A DNA stretch of 64,000 bases from Dyadobacter sp. UC 10 (lineage in GTDB: Bacteria; Bacteroidota; Bacteroidia; Cytophagales; Spirosomataceae). The translations under genes were made by a program, and so were the position numbers. Below the pieces are notes generated by a model, which saw only the letters and a program-made list of their open reading frames with translations, ran no database searches and was not told where the DNA came from. The stretch spans positions 3,406,501-3,470,500 of the forward strand of contig NZ_VSRN01000001.1 in NCBI RefSeq assembly GCF_008369915.1, in the 5' to 3' direction. Positions 16,321 through 26,371 of this stretch are shown here, one piece after another; positions within the stretch are counted from its first letter, which is position 1; each line of letters starts with the position of its first letter.

Positions 16321-18567
16321 ATGCGAACCAAATATACCTCTCTCTTTCTTTTGATCTTTTCGCTTTGTCTGTCGCGCGCCTCCTTTTCGCAGCAGGTCTG
16401 GTTTAAAATCGATACGGTTACCTCGGTTACTTCAAAAGGTGCCCGATTGTCGAATCCCTGGGCGGGAGGCATCAATGCGCCGCAGTTCCTGAAAATGCAC
16501 TTAAATAATGATTCGGAAGAAGATCTGGTCGTATTTGACCGTACCAACAGCAAAGTCACCACTTTCATCGCCGGGCCCGACCCTGACAATGCTGCGAAAA
16601 AGAAATTTATCCACACGCCCTATTACGAAACTCTTTTCCCGCAAGCCGATAACTGGATGATCCTGGCCGATTACAATGGGGACGGGAGTAAGGATCTTTT
16701 TGCAAGTACTTCGCTCGGTATCAGCGTGTATCAGCAAGTCAAATCAGGCAATTCCTGGTCGTGGAAATTGATGCAGGAAGTGCTTTATACCAAAGGTTTT
16801 TCAGGAAATATCAATTTGCAGGTTTCCGGGACGGATATTCCGGGCATTACGGATATTGACGACGACGGCGACCTGGACCTGCTGACCTTTGATTTTTCGG
16901 GAACATATATCGAGCTGCACCAGAACCTGAGCATGGAAAGATTCGGTGTGCCGGATAGTCTCGGAAATCCGAAAGATCCGGTATTTCAGCGAAACGGTGA
17001 TTGCTGGGGTAATTTCAGCAAAGGCGTTTCAGAAGGTTTCGATTTCGGGCTGGATTGTGGCGTCGTCAAATTGGACGGCGGGCGGATTATGCACGCAGGT
17101 AACTCTATTCTGTTACAGGATTTAAATGGGGATGGGAAAAAAGACCTGCTCGTTGGCCACATCAGTAATGAGCATATCTCGTTTCTTACAAATTCGGCCA
17201 GCGGCCTGATCGCTAATTTTACCGCCTATTCCAACAGCTATCCTGCTAATGATCCTGTGTTAATGCACATTTTCCCAGCCGCTTTTTATGAGGATATGAA
17301 TTTCGACGGGGTGCCCGATTTACTCATTGCACCCAATTTGCCTTCGAACGATCTGAATAAGGTCGATTTCAAATCGTCGGGCTGGCTGTATCATAACGCA
17401 GGGACGGCAGTAAAGCCCAATTTTCAGCTTAAACAGAAGAATTTACTGCAAGACCAGATGCTGGATGTGGGTGAAAACGCCGCGCCCGCATTTTTCGATG
17501 TCGATGGCGACGGCGATCTGGATATGCTGATCGGGACTGGTGGTGTGCCGGGCACGAACGGTTTTCGTGGCGGTTTTTGGCTGCTTAAAAATGAGGGAAC
17601 TGCGACTGAGCCTCAGTTTGCAGTGGAATCAGAGAATTATCTTAATGTACCGGCTACAATCGGATTATTCAATATTAAACCACAGCGGGCGGATTTCAAT
17701 GGAGACGGTGTGGCGGACCTGGGCTTCTCTGGCGTTTCCCTGAGTAATCTGAGACTGGAATACCGGTATATCCCCAACAAAGCCGCAGCCGGTGCGCCGG
17801 CTCAGCTTAATCTGGCTGAGGCAGTAACAATCGCCTTACCTGCCGAACTATCAAGCAGCGACGCGCCTTACTTTTTCGATGCCGACAGTGACGGCGACCT
17901 GGATTTGCTCGTGGGAAGAGGGCAGGGAAACCTGTTTTATTACAGTAATACGGGCAGTAACAAGCAATTTACATTTGCGTTGGAAAGTGATGCATTTGCG
18001 GGTGTCGGAGTCAACTTTGCGGGGAGGTCGCCGCAGGTCGCAGCCGCGGATTTTGATCTGGATGGATTAATGGACCTCGCTACCGTGGACCATACCGGCA
18101 ACCTGCGCATTTTTCACGGCGCCGCCTGGGGTAAATGGACGGAGCGTGAAAGTGAGTTGATCAGCATTAACGGCAAACCCGGCACGCCAAATTTCGGCAA
18201 CTACCTTTCGCTGGTAGCAGGCGATCTGAACGGGGACAAAAAACCAGACCTCGCAATCGGTAATAATGCAGGAGGTATTCGCTTGCTTACCAATGTATTA
18301 CCCGTTGAAGTGACGGGCGTGGAGCCGGGAAATGAACCTGTAATCAGAGTATTTCCAAACCCTGCCACCGAATATCTTACCATCACATCAACACTAAACG
18401 GGACCCTGAAAATCCTCACAGTCGGCGGTCGTGAAATGCTCAGTGAGGTACCTGTGCGTGCCGATACGGAACGTCAGATAGCTACCGTTAACTGGCCGTC
18501 AGGGCTTTATTTGGTGGAATTAAAAAGCGGCGGAAAGCGTATCGTAAAAAAGGTAATCGTTGAGTAG
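16321..18567 (+). CDS. VCBS/FG-GAP repeat secreted protein with T9SS sorting domain
   Basis: 748 residues from the ATG at 16321. The open frame reaches back to 16174, across the murF start, but only this ATG gives a proper signal peptide (MRTKYTSLFLLIFSLCLSRASFSQ). About nine calcium-loop repeats are visible, for example DYNGDGSKD, DIDDDGDLD, DLNGDGKKD, DVDGDGDLD, DADSDGDLD and DLNGDKKPD, forming one or more beta-propellers. The last ~75 residues are a type A T9SS C-terminal domain (VFPNPATEYLTITS ... SGLYLVELKSGGKRIVKKVIVE). Predicted to be exported to the cell surface. The ligand is unknown. Confidence 0.88.
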   Translation: MRTKYTSLFLLIFSLCLSRASFSQQVWFKIDTVTSVTSKGARLSNPWAGGINAPQFLKMHLNNDSEEDLVVFDRTNSKVTTFIAGPDPDNAAKKKFIHTPYYETLFPQADNWMILADYNGDGSKDLFASTSLGISVYQQVKSGNSWSWKLMQEVLYTKGFSGNINLQVSGTDIPGITDIDDDGDLDLLTFDFSGTYIELHQNLSMERFGVPDSLGNPKDPVFQRNGDCWGNFSKGVSEGFDFGLDCGVVKLDGGRIMHAGNSILLQDLNGDGKKDLLVGHISNEHISFLTNSASGLIANFTAYSNSYPANDPVLMHIFPAAFYEDMNFDGVPDLLIAPNLPSNDLNKVDFKSSGWLYHNAGTAVKPNFQLKQKNLLQDQMLDVGENAAPAFFDVDGDGDLDMLIGTGGVPGTNGFRGGFWLLKNEGTATEPQFAVESENYLNVPATIGLFNIKPQRADFNGDGVADLGFSGVSLSNLRLEYRYIPNKAAAGAPAQLNLAEAVTIALPAELSSSDAPYFFDADSDGDLDLLVGRGQGNLFYYSNTGSNKQFTFALESDAFAGVGVNFAGRSPQVAAADFDLDGLMDLATVDHTGNLRIFHGAAWGKWTERESELISINGKPGTPNFGNYLSLVAGDLNGDKKPDLAIGNNAGGIRLLTNVLPVEVTGVEPGNEPVIRVFPNPATEYLTITSTLNGTLKILTVGGREMLSEVPVRADTERQIATVNWPSGLYLVELKSGGKRIVKKVIVE

Positions 18568-18608
18568 ATACCCGCAGGGAAGCCCTTACATGATAAAATC
18601 CTAAATTC

Positions 18609-19691
18609 ATGCAGGCTCTTCTTGGCGTTATCTTTCACTTTATCGGAGGGTTTGCTTCCGGCAGTTTCTATATTCCATACAAACAAGTCAAAGGCTGGGC
18701 CTGGGAGTCCTATTGGATTGTCGGCGGACTTTTTTCCTGGTTGATCGTCCCGCCGGTAGCAGCATATCTGACCATTCCCGGCTTTTCCGAAATTATCGCG
18801 CATACCGATAGCGGTACATTGCTGGTTACCTATGTTTTCGGTTTGCTTTGGGGAATCGGCGGCCTTACCTACGGGCTGGGCGTGCGTTATCTCGGCGTCT
18901 CGCTTGGCAGTTCGATCATTCTTGGGCTTACTTCCGTTTTTGGGGCATTAATTCCTTCTATTTACTACCAATTTGAGCCAAAACCAGGCAAAGACACTAT
19001 TTCTGATCTTTTTACGAATACCTGGGGACAAATGGTTTTACTGGGGCTGCTGATCTCCATTATCGGTATCATCATTTGTGGAAAAGCGGGCGGAATGAAA
19101 GATAAGGACCTGACCAGAAGTGGGTTTGTGCCTGATGATAAAAGCGAGTTCAAAATCGGCCTCGGACTTACTGTTTCCATTATTTCCGGTGTTCTGAGCG
19201 CTTGTTTTGCATTCGGAATCGATGCGGGTAAGATCATGGCGGAAGAGGCGAATGCGATCTGGAAAGCAGCTAACCCGGGAGAGGGCGAATTTTTGTTCCA
19301 GAATAATGTAACCTACGTCGTGATCCTGTGGGGCGGCTTGACTACCAATTTTATCTGGTGTATGATCCTGAATGCCCGTAACCGTACTTTCGGCGACTAC
19401 ACCAATTCGGCTACTCCGCTGGTTTCCAATTACATATTCTCTGCACTGGCGGGTGCCACCTGGTTCATGCAATTCTTCTTTTATGGAATGGGAGAAAGCA
19501 AGCTGGGCAACGGGCCAAGTTCGTGGATCCTGCACATGGCGTTCATCATATTGGTCGCTAACTCGTGGGGGCTTGCATTGAAGGAATGGAAAGGAGTCAG
19601 CAGAAAGACGATTACCACGGTGATCACAGGGATTATGGTGATTGTTCTTTCCGTGCTGGTCGTTGGATATGGTAATTATCTCAGGGAATAG
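18609..19691 (+). CDS. rhaT: RhaT-like L-rhamnose/proton symporter
   Basis: A ten-helix inner-membrane sugar transporter of the drug/metabolite transporter superfamily. 360 residues against about 344 for E. coli RhaT. It opens with GVIFHFIGGFASGSFYIPYKQVKGWAWESYW, characteristic of RhaT, and repeats the hydrophobic helix pattern throughout (LLWGIGGLTYGLGVRYLGVSLGSSI; LWGGLTTNFIWCMILNARNRTFGDY). The start ATG at 18609 leaves 41 bases after the VCBS gene. It is followed after 2 bases by a lipoprotein gene, so the two are co-transcribed. The substrate may be rhamnose or another deoxy or related sugar released by the downstream glycan locus; no rhamnose isomerase or kinase is present. Confidence 0.85.
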   Translation: MQALLGVIFHFIGGFASGSFYIPYKQVKGWAWESYWIVGGLFSWLIVPPVAAYLTIPGFSEIIAHTDSGTLLVTYVFGLLWGIGGLTYGLGVRYLGVSLGSSIILGLTSVFGALIPSIYYQFEPKPGKDTISDLFTNTWGQMVLLGLLISIIGIIICGKAGGMKDKDLTRSGFVPDDKSEFKIGLGLTVSIISGVLSACFAFGIDAGKIMAEEANAIWKAANPGEGEFLFQNNVTYVVILWGGLTTNFIWCMILNARNRTFGDYTNSATPLVSNYIFSALAGATWFMQFFFYGMGESKLGNGPSSWILHMAFIILVANSWGLALKEWKGVSRKTITTVITGIMVIVLSVLVVGYGNYLRE

Positions 19692-19693
19692 CC

Positions 19694-20929
19694 ATGAAAA
19701 GCATTTTCGCAGTAATTCTGATCACAGCATTTGCAGCAGTGTCCTGTCAGAAAAATACCGAGAACAGCAATAAAGAAAGCATGGAGCAGCCAGCCGAAGG
19801 GACTTTTGGTTACGACCGGGAGTTTTTGAACAAATACAAAGAGACGATCGTACTGACCGCGCCGGACAACCCCGGGTCCAAAGCGATTATCGTACCGGCT
19901 TACCAGGGCCGCGTGATGACAAGTACTTCTAATGGAAATACCGGAAACAGCTACGGCTGGATCAACTATGAGCTCATACAAAGCGGCGTGTACCAGCCGC
20001 ATATCAATGCATTTGGGGGCGAAGAGCGTTTCTGGCTCTCTCCGGAGGGCGGGCAGTTTTCGGTTTATTTCAAAAAAGGCGCAAAGTTCGATTTTGAAAA
20101 CTGGCAGACCCCGGCTCTGATCGATACCGTCGCTTATAAAGTCACCGAATCCGACAGTTCGTCTGTCAGCTTTCAGGTGAATGCGTTCATTGAGAATTAT
20201 TCAGGGCAGATGTTCGTCATCGAGATTAACCGGAAGATCGCCATGCTCGGTCAGCGGGATATCCTGAACATCCTCGATCTGCAAACGCTGGGAGAATGCA
20301 AAAGCGTGGCTTATGAATCCGTTAATTCCATCGTCAATAAAGATTCGGAATGGAAACCCGAAACCGGAATGCTGGGAATCTGGCTGCTGGGTATGTTCAA
20401 GCCGTCGGACAAAACCGTCATCATCGCCCCGTTTTCCAGAAAGGAGGCTGAAAAACCTGCGATCACTGATGATTATTTCGGAAAGATCCCGGCAGATCGC
20501 TTCATTGTCCGGGATTCGGTAGCATTCCTGAAAGCCGACGGGAAGTTCAGGAGCAAGATCGGCATCGCGCCAAGATCCGCCCGCAATGTGGCAGGCAGCT
20601 ACGACGCTGAAAATGGTATCCTCACCATTATCCAATTCAGCCTCGACCAGAAAAGTAAATACCTGAAATCAACCTGGGAAATCCACAAAGACCCTTTTGA
20701 CGGCGATGCGCTCAATGCTTATAATGACGGAAAGCTGGAAGACGGAACACAAATGGGACCCTTTTATGAGCTCGAATCGAGTTCACCTGCCCTGGCTTTG
20801 AAGGAAGGCGAGAAAGTAACGCATCGCCAGCGTACTTATCATTTTGAAGGAGACAAAGCAGCGCTCGATGGAATCTCTAAAAAGGTACTAGGCGTGAGTA
20901 TTGACCAAATCGGAGAAATTTTTAAATAA
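19694..20929 (+). CDS. lipoprotein, possibly galactose-mutarotase-like fold
   Basis: 411 residues. MKSIFAVILITAFAAVSC gives lipid-modified Cys18. The mature protein is beta-rich with segments such as AIIVPAYQGRVMTSTSNG, SYGWINYELIQSG and INAFGGEERFWLSPEGGQFSVYF. These resemble DUF6786-type periplasmic proteins and, more distantly, aldose-epimerase-like beta-sandwiches (the RVMTS / GGEERFWLSPEG pattern). Its gene starts 2 bases after rhaT, so a role in presenting or epimerising the transported sugar is a reasonable inference. No catalytic residues can be named with certainty. Confidence 0.7.
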   Translation: MKSIFAVILITAFAAVSCQKNTENSNKESMEQPAEGTFGYDREFLNKYKETIVLTAPDNPGSKAIIVPAYQGRVMTSTSNGNTGNSYGWINYELIQSGVYQPHINAFGGEERFWLSPEGGQFSVYFKKGAKFDFENWQTPALIDTVAYKVTESDSSSVSFQVNAFIENYSGQMFVIEINRKIAMLGQRDILNILDLQTLGECKSVAYESVNSIVNKDSEWKPETGMLGIWLLGMFKPSDKTVIIAPFSRKEAEKPAITDDYFGKIPADRFIVRDSVAFLKADGKFRSKIGIAPRSARNVAGSYDAENGILTIIQFSLDQKSKYLKSTWEIHKDPFDGDALNAYNDGKLEDGTQMGPFYELESSSPALALKEGEKVTHRQRTYHFEGDKAALDGISKKVLGVSIDQIGEIFK

Positions 20930-21034
20930 AAGCATGATAGCGCAGGACAGTTGAGGATAAGGCATCATTGATATTTACATACTGATTACAAGATTTAGTT
21001 GGATGTATTGAAGTGGAATAGTTATCAATGAATT

Positions 21035-21649
21035 TTGTCCCTGATTTCCGTGGAGCATTCAGAACATTCGTCCGAAGCCTATATGGTTACCCGTTGGCAG
21101 CAATTTTGTGCCGGGGATAGGAATGCATTTGCCGAAATAACCGAGCTCAACTACATTTCCCTGTATCACTACGGCACGCGTTTTACGGCAGATCGTGACA
21201 TGATCAAGGATTGTTTGCAGGATCTTTTTCTGGCTGTCTGGGAAAAACGCGAATCGCTGACTGGAATTGCTGCGATTAGGCCTTACCTTTTTCAATCGCT
21301 GAGAAACAATTTGGTACGCCGCAGCAGGAGGCAGTCCGTTTTCTCCGAGATAAGCGGCTATGAACCTTTCGATGAAATTTCGCCGGAATCTGACTGGATC
21401 ATCAACGAAACCGATCAGCTGACGAGCACCAGGCTCCGGCAGGCGATAGAATCATTGCCGAAACGCCAGAAAGAAGCCTTATACCTCAAATATTACGAAA
21501 ACCTTTCATACGAAGAAATCGCCGTGGTTATGGGTTTGCAACGCCAGGCAGTGGCTAATTACCTGCAATATGGTATTCAAAAACTAAGAGAATACTGGCA
21601 CCACGCAGCAGTTTTCCTGATCCTTCTTTCCGACATTTCCTGGTATTAA
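21035..21649 (+). CDS. ECF-type RNA polymerase sigma factor
   Basis: Up to 204 residues. The furthest start is a TTG (21035); GTG at 21050 and ATG at 21083 are alternatives, and all keep the whole sigma-2 region. Region 2 is seen in WQQFCAGDRNAFAEITELNYISLYHYG ... IKDCLQDLFLAVWEKRE, and region 4 in SLPKRQKEALYLKYYENLSYEEIAVVMGLQRQAVANYLQYGIQKLRE. It is followed by a FecR gene and an STN-containing SusC, the standard Bacteroidota trans-envelope arrangement in which substrate binding at the outer membrane releases the sigma factor to switch on the uptake locus. Confidence 0.93.
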   Translation: MSLISVEHSEHSSEAYMVTRWQQFCAGDRNAFAEITELNYISLYHYGTRFTADRDMIKDCLQDLFLAVWEKRESLTGIAAIRPYLFQSLRNNLVRRSRRQSVFSEISGYEPFDEISPESDWIINETDQLTSTRLRQAIESLPKRQKEALYLKYYENLSYEEIAVVMGLQRQAVANYLQYGIQKLREYWHHAAVFLILLSDISWY

Positions 21650-21735
21650 AATTTTTATAAAAATATTCACAGGTTCATGGGTACTATTTGCTGACGAGAT
21701 ACTCATCGTATTAAAGCAAATAATTTCATTAATCC

Positions 21736-22818
21736 ATGAATAATTATAAGGGCTTCGAGGTTAAAGACTGGCTGGAAGATCTGAAATTCCGACGGTGGGT
21801 TTATCATGGCGAGTCCGACTTATTCTTTAAAAACTTTACGGAAAACAATCCGCACCAGGTTTCCGTGATGGAGGAGGCACGGGAATTACTCCTGTCGGTA
21901 CGCGGGAAGCTGGATGTGATTTCTGAGGCGGATCTCAGATCCAGGGTTAATGAGATCATGGAGTCGATCCCGGAGGCTGACCAGCCGCATTTTCAATGGT
22001 GGAAAGGCAACTGGCTGAAAGTAGCCGCAATGCTGATCCTGACGTTGGGTGTTGGTTTCGGTTTGTATAAAAATCGGGGTTCACTGGATAGCATGCAGTT
22101 CAGCCTGGCAGAAAAGGTGCAGCCGAAAAAGGCGAAAAATATCCGTATCACCAATCAGACAGACGGTATTCAGCTGGTGAGCCTTCCGGATGGGAGCTCG
22201 GTGGTGCTCAAAACGAATGCCCGAATCACGTATCCTGAATTTTTTGACAAGGATAAAAGGGAGGTTACCATGACTGGCGAGGCATTTTTCGAAGTGCTCA
22301 AGAATCCGGCGCGACCGTTTTTCGTGTACGCGGGATCGATGGTAACCAAAGTGAAAGGAACAAGTTTCAGTATCCGTGCCAACGAAGGTGACGATGAGGT
22401 GAAACTGGTGGTAAAAACCGGGATAGTAGAGGTTTCGGCGATAGAAACAAACGATATTAAAAAAGGATCAGCGCAAAAAACAATGCTTTTAAAGCCAAAC
22501 GAGCAGGTTACTTTCAACCAGAAAAGCAGGAGCATGACCGCGAGCAAATTGCCTGAGCCCGTGCTGCTGGACCTGCCGGTGGAAAAACAGGAATTCGAAT
22601 TCAAGCGAACGCCACTTCCGGAGGTATTTGCATTGCTTGAAAAGACTTACGGCGTCGTGATCCGGTTTGATGCCGATGCAATTTCCAGCTGTACCCTCAC
22701 TGCGAAGTTGGGCGATGAGCCGGTGGCCGAAAAAATGGATATGATTTGTTCGGTGGTCAATGCCAGATATGTGCTCAGAGACGGAGCGATTGCCGTCATT
22801 TCCCAGGGATGTGACTAA
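21736..22818 (+). CDS. FecR-family anti-sigma regulator
   Basis: A 360-residue inner-membrane protein linking the outer-membrane receptor to the ECF sigma factor. A cytosolic N-terminal part (1-90, DWLEDLKFRRWVYHGE) is followed by one membrane helix (about 93-111, WLKVAAMLILTLGVGFGLY). A periplasmic FecR domain comes next (VSLPDGSSVVLKTNARITYPEFF ... GEAFFEVLKNPARPFFVYAGSMVTKVKGTSFSI), then a C-terminal DUF4974-type domain (FEFKRTPLPEVFALLEKTYGVVIRFD). The start ATG at 21736 is 86 bases after the sigma gene, and the stop is 22 bases before the SusC start. Anti-sigma or sigma-activating function is family knowledge. Confidence 0.93.
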   Translation: MNNYKGFEVKDWLEDLKFRRWVYHGESDLFFKNFTENNPHQVSVMEEARELLLSVRGKLDVISEADLRSRVNEIMESIPEADQPHFQWWKGNWLKVAAMLILTLGVGFGLYKNRGSLDSMQFSLAEKVQPKKAKNIRITNQTDGIQLVSLPDGSSVVLKTNARITYPEFFDKDKREVTMTGEAFFEVLKNPARPFFVYAGSMVTKVKGTSFSIRANEGDDEVKLVVKTGIVEVSAIETNDIKKGSAQKTMLLKPNEQVTFNQKSRSMTASKLPEPVLLDLPVEKQEFEFKRTPLPEVFALLEKTYGVVIRFDADAISSCTLTAKLGDEPVAEKMDMICSVVNARYVLRDGAIAVISQGCD

Positions 22819-22840
22819 AAACTTTAACCCCAATTCACTT

Positions 22841-25800
22841 ATGAGAAGACTTCGACTTTTGAATGAGATCATAGCGCCGGTTATGAGATTCACCGTCGGC
22901 CAGTGTATTCTGCTGCTGTTCTTCATGCAGATCGCAACAGCCGACGATCTTCGGGCACAAGAGATTTTGAGTCAACGTATATCAATAACCGTTAATGAAA
23001 TGGATATTGAAAAAGTGCTCGAAAAGATAGAAGTTCAAACCAAGATCCGCTTCGTATATAGTGCGGAGATCATTGGGGCGGAGCGTAAGGTTTCCTTTGA
23101 AGGAGAAAACCAGCGGCTCGATGCAGTACTGGAATCGCTTCTCGTACCATTAGGGATTGAATACAAGGTTTCGAAAAAAACGATCCTTTTGAAAAGGATT
23201 TCGGACAAAAAAACCTCTGAACAGCAACCAGTGAAGGCCACGGAAGGCAATAGTATCATGGACCGCGACGTGACCGGAAAGGTTACCGACGAAAAAGGAG
23301 CGGGCATCCCGGGAGTAAGCGTGGTGGTGAAGGGTACTACCCAGGGAACTTCTACTAACATCGACGGTGAATACCAAATTCTGGTGCCGGAAGAGAATAC
23401 TGTGCTGATATTCAGCTTTGTAGGGTATATCAGCCAGGAAATACCACTCGGTGCGGTCACCAACCTGAATGTGAGTTTGAAAGTAGATGAAAAGGCGTTG
23501 GAAGAGGTGGTGGTTGTAGGTTTTGGGGAACAAAAAAAGGTATCTGTTACAGGTGCAGTTTCGTCTGTCAGTTCGGAAATATTACAGCAAAGTTCATCAG
23601 CAAGCTTAGCCAATTCCTTGTCGGGGCGCTTACCGGGCCTGACCTCCATTCAATCGGGTGGGGGCCAGCCGGGACGCGATGATGCGACGATGTACCTGCG
23701 TGGCGCGGCCACTACCAACGGAAAAAGCCCGCTGATCCTCATCGACGGGGTGCCCAGGGACAACATCCGCACGCTCGACGCCAATGAAGTAGCTTCGGTA
23801 TCGATCCTGAAAGATGCTTCCGCAACGGCGGTTTTTGGTGTAAGGGGCGCAAACGGGGTTATTTTGATCACTACCAAACGTGGCTCTGCGGGCAAGACGG
23901 AGCTCACCATCAATACCGAGCAAAGCTTTTCATCTTTTACGCGAGAGCCGGAACGCCTGCATTCACTGGAATACATGGCATTGCGCAACGAGGCTTCCAA
24001 GAATGACGGCATTACACCCCTTCCTTTTACACAGGAACAAATGGATAAATATGCCAACCCGCTCGCCGGCCTCGATCCGAGTGACCCTGAATACGCGCAA
24101 AAGGCAATGGTAAGGAAATATATGTACCCTGATCACGATTACTACAGGGAATACATTTCGAGGTATGCACCCCAAACGCGGGTCAACATGAATGTAACAG
24201 GGGGAACCGACAAGGTTTCTTATTTCGTAAACGGCGCCTATCTGCATCAGGGGGGGAATCTGAATACCCAGCCAAAATCGGTGCTCGGTTATGATCCTTC
24301 TTCCAAAATGGACAGGTACAGCTTTCGGGCCAACCTCGACTATAAGGTTACAAATTCGCTAAAATCTTTTCTGAATATCGGTAGTTACATCGAGCAGGTG
24401 AATATGCCTGCGGCCTGGCTTTACGGAGACGATACCAACTGGATGATGCGTGATCTGCTATACCAGGCACAAACCATTTTGCCTATTACCCCCGGCCCCA
24501 CTACCATTGATGGCTTCGGTGTAGCGCCGGGGCAGATTGTGGATCCCGGGTATATGGACCGGTCCGCATTTGAGATCATGAACAGAATGGGTTACCGCAA
24601 TGAAATCCGCTCGAATCTGAATGCCTCTTTCGGAATGGAATGGGACCTGAGCAATACCGTCACCAAAGGGTTGAGTATTAAAGGAATGGTTTCCTACGAT
24701 TCCAAATCGACTACGGCTATGCAGGGCGATAAATCGGAAAGGCTGTTCCTGGCGGAGGTAAACCCGGCCACCGACGAGCTGACTTATGCGATCAAGAGAA
24801 ATGATGAAACCCTGTTGAAACTCCGCAAAGGCGCCGATTCCCGCTATAATATTAACATGCAGGGGTCAATCAATTACCAGCGGTTGTTTGGCGAAAAACA
24901 TGATGTAGGCGGGATGATCCTGGCGCAACGGGATACCTGGGAAACTACCAGGGGAGAGATTCCCTATAATGTACTGGGCGTTGCTGCGAGGGCAACTTAC
25001 GGTTTTGATAGCCGCTATCTGGCTGAGGTCAATATGGGTTACAATGGATCAGAACAATTTGCGCCCGGGCATCGCTACGGATTTTTTCCGGCTGTATCGG
25101 TGGGCTGGGTGCTGAGCAATGAAAATTTTCTCAAAAACAACCGGTACGTGACCAACCTGAAATTCAGGGCTTCCTATGGAAAAGTAGGTAATGATATTCT
25201 CGGACCATCCCGAGAAGACAGCCCGCGTTTTTTATACCAAAGTAATATTGTAGTAGGCTCCGGCGGACCGTTGAGCAGCCTTGGATTGGGGCAGCAGATT
25301 AATCTCGGGTTGCTGGGAAATCCGGGTATTACCTGGGAGGTAGCCGCAAAACAGAATTACGGGGTTGACTTCCAGTTCATGCGGGACCTTAGCCTTACTG
25401 TTGATTTTTTCAAAGAAAAACGAAGCAATATCCTGATCAGCCGGGGTACTGTTCCCGAATTTCAGGGCGTGCCGCTGGGCAATATCCCCAAGGTCAACAT
25501 GGGCCTGGTGGATAACAAGGGTTACGAGATCGAGCTGACATACAACAAGGCTTTTTCAAAAGATTTCAACATCATGGTTTCAGGTAACTATGGATACAAC
25601 CATAATACCGTGAAGTTCATGGACGAGTCGATCCGGGATGAAAGCTACGCGCACAGGTACCGCTCGGCAGGCTATTCACTGAACCAGTCGTGGGGATATA
25701 AAATCGATTACAGCAACGGAAACGGCTTTTTTAATTCCAAAGAAGAACTGGACAGCTATCTGGCGAATACCAAATATGGCTTCGGGGAGCCGCGGGTAGG

Positions 25801-26359
25801 GGACTTTAAATACGTGGACCTGAATGGCGACGGCACAATTGACGACAAAGACCAGGCGCCGATCGGTTATTCCACAATTCCCCGGGTTACTTACGGACTT
25901 TCACTGACTGTGAATTATAAGGGGTTTGATTTCACTACTTTCTTTCAGGGCGTAGGGAAATACACGATGAATTACGCGCAGCAGGGTGTATATGAATACA
26001 TTATCCGTGGTACGTATTTCGATTACCACAAGTCGGCCTGGACTCCGGAGCGCTATGCAAATGGTGACGAAATCACCTATCCGGCCCTGAGCACGCACAG
26101 TACGACCAACCACGTAGCTAATGATTTCTTCATTATGAACCGCTCATTTACCCGTCTGAAAAATCTCACACTGGGTCATACGCTGCCGTCGGGCTCACTG
26201 AAAGCGATCGGGATCAGCAAGTTCAGGGTGTATGTAAGTGCGCAGAACTACTTCACCTGGTCGAAGCTGAGAATGAACCATCTTGATCCTGAAAACGACG
26301 ATTCACTGGGATATCCGGTAACAAAAATGGCTAACCTTGGTTTGAACGTAACTTTCTAA
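22841..26359 (+). CDS. SusC-like TonB-dependent receptor with STN signalling domain
   Basis: 1172 residues from the ATG at 22841 (MRRLRLLNEIIAPVMRFTVGQ); a longer frame runs back into fecR but lacks a signal peptide. Order: signal sequence; STN domain (~45-125, ISITVNEMDIEKVLEKIEVQTKIRFVYS), which contacts FecR; CarboxypepD_reg domain (~143-210, VTGKVTDEKGAGIPGVSVVVKGTTQGT); TonB-box-like EEVVVVGFGEQKK near 220; plug (~235-350, SLSGRLPGLTSIQ ... KDASATAVFGVRGANGVILITTKRG); and a 22-strand-type barrel to the end. With its SusD partner 12 bases downstream it imports oligosaccharides across the outer membrane, powered by TonB. Substrate not deducible. Confidence 0.95.
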   Translation: MRRLRLLNEIIAPVMRFTVGQCILLLFFMQIATADDLRAQEILSQRISITVNEMDIEKVLEKIEVQTKIRFVYSAEIIGAERKVSFEGENQRLDAVLESLLVPLGIEYKVSKKTILLKRISDKKTSEQQPVKATEGNSIMDRDVTGKVTDEKGAGIPGVSVVVKGTTQGTSTNIDGEYQILVPEENTVLIFSFVGYISQEIPLGAVTNLNVSLKVDEKALEEVVVVGFGEQKKVSVTGAVSSVSSEILQQSSSASLANSLSGRLPGLTSIQSGGGQPGRDDATMYLRGAATTNGKSPLILIDGVPRDNIRTLDANEVASVSILKDASATAVFGVRGANGVILITTKRGSAGKTELTINTEQSFSSFTREPERLHSLEYMALRNEASKNDGITPLPFTQEQMDKYANPLAGLDPSDPEYAQKAMVRKYMYPDHDYYREYISRYAPQTRVNMNVTGGTDKVSYFVNGAYLHQGGNLNTQPKSVLGYDPSSKMDRYSFRANLDYKVTNSLKSFLNIGSYIEQVNMPAAWLYGDDTNWMMRDLLYQAQTILPITPGPTTIDGFGVAPGQIVDPGYMDRSAFEIMNRMGYRNEIRSNLNASFGMEWDLSNTVTKGLSIKGMVSYDSKSTTAMQGDKSERLFLAEVNPATDELTYAIKRNDETLLKLRKGADSRYNINMQGSINYQRLFGEKHDVGGMILAQRDTWETTRGEIPYNVLGVAARATYGFDSRYLAEVNMGYNGSEQFAPGHRYGFFPAVSVGWVLSNENFLKNNRYVTNLKFRASYGKVGNDILGPSREDSPRFLYQSNIVVGSGGPLSSLGLGQQINLGLLGNPGITWEVAAKQNYGVDFQFMRDLSLTVDFFKEKRSNILISRGTVPEFQGVPLGNIPKVNMGLVDNKGYEIELTYNKAFSKDFNIMVSGNYGYNHNTVKFMDESIRDESYAHRYRSAGYSLNQSWGYKIDYSNGNGFFNSKEELDSYLANTKYGFGEPRVGDFKYVDLNGDGTIDDKDQAPIGYSTIPRVTYGLSLTVNYKGFDFTTFFQGVGKYTMNYAQQGVYEYIIRGTYFDYHKSAWTPERYANGDEITYPALSTHSTTNHVANDFFIMNRSFTRLKNLTLGHTLPSGSLKAIGISKFRVYVSAQNYFTWSKLRMNHLDPENDDSLGYPVTKMANLGLNVTF

Positions 26360-26371
26360 TCGGAGAGAAAT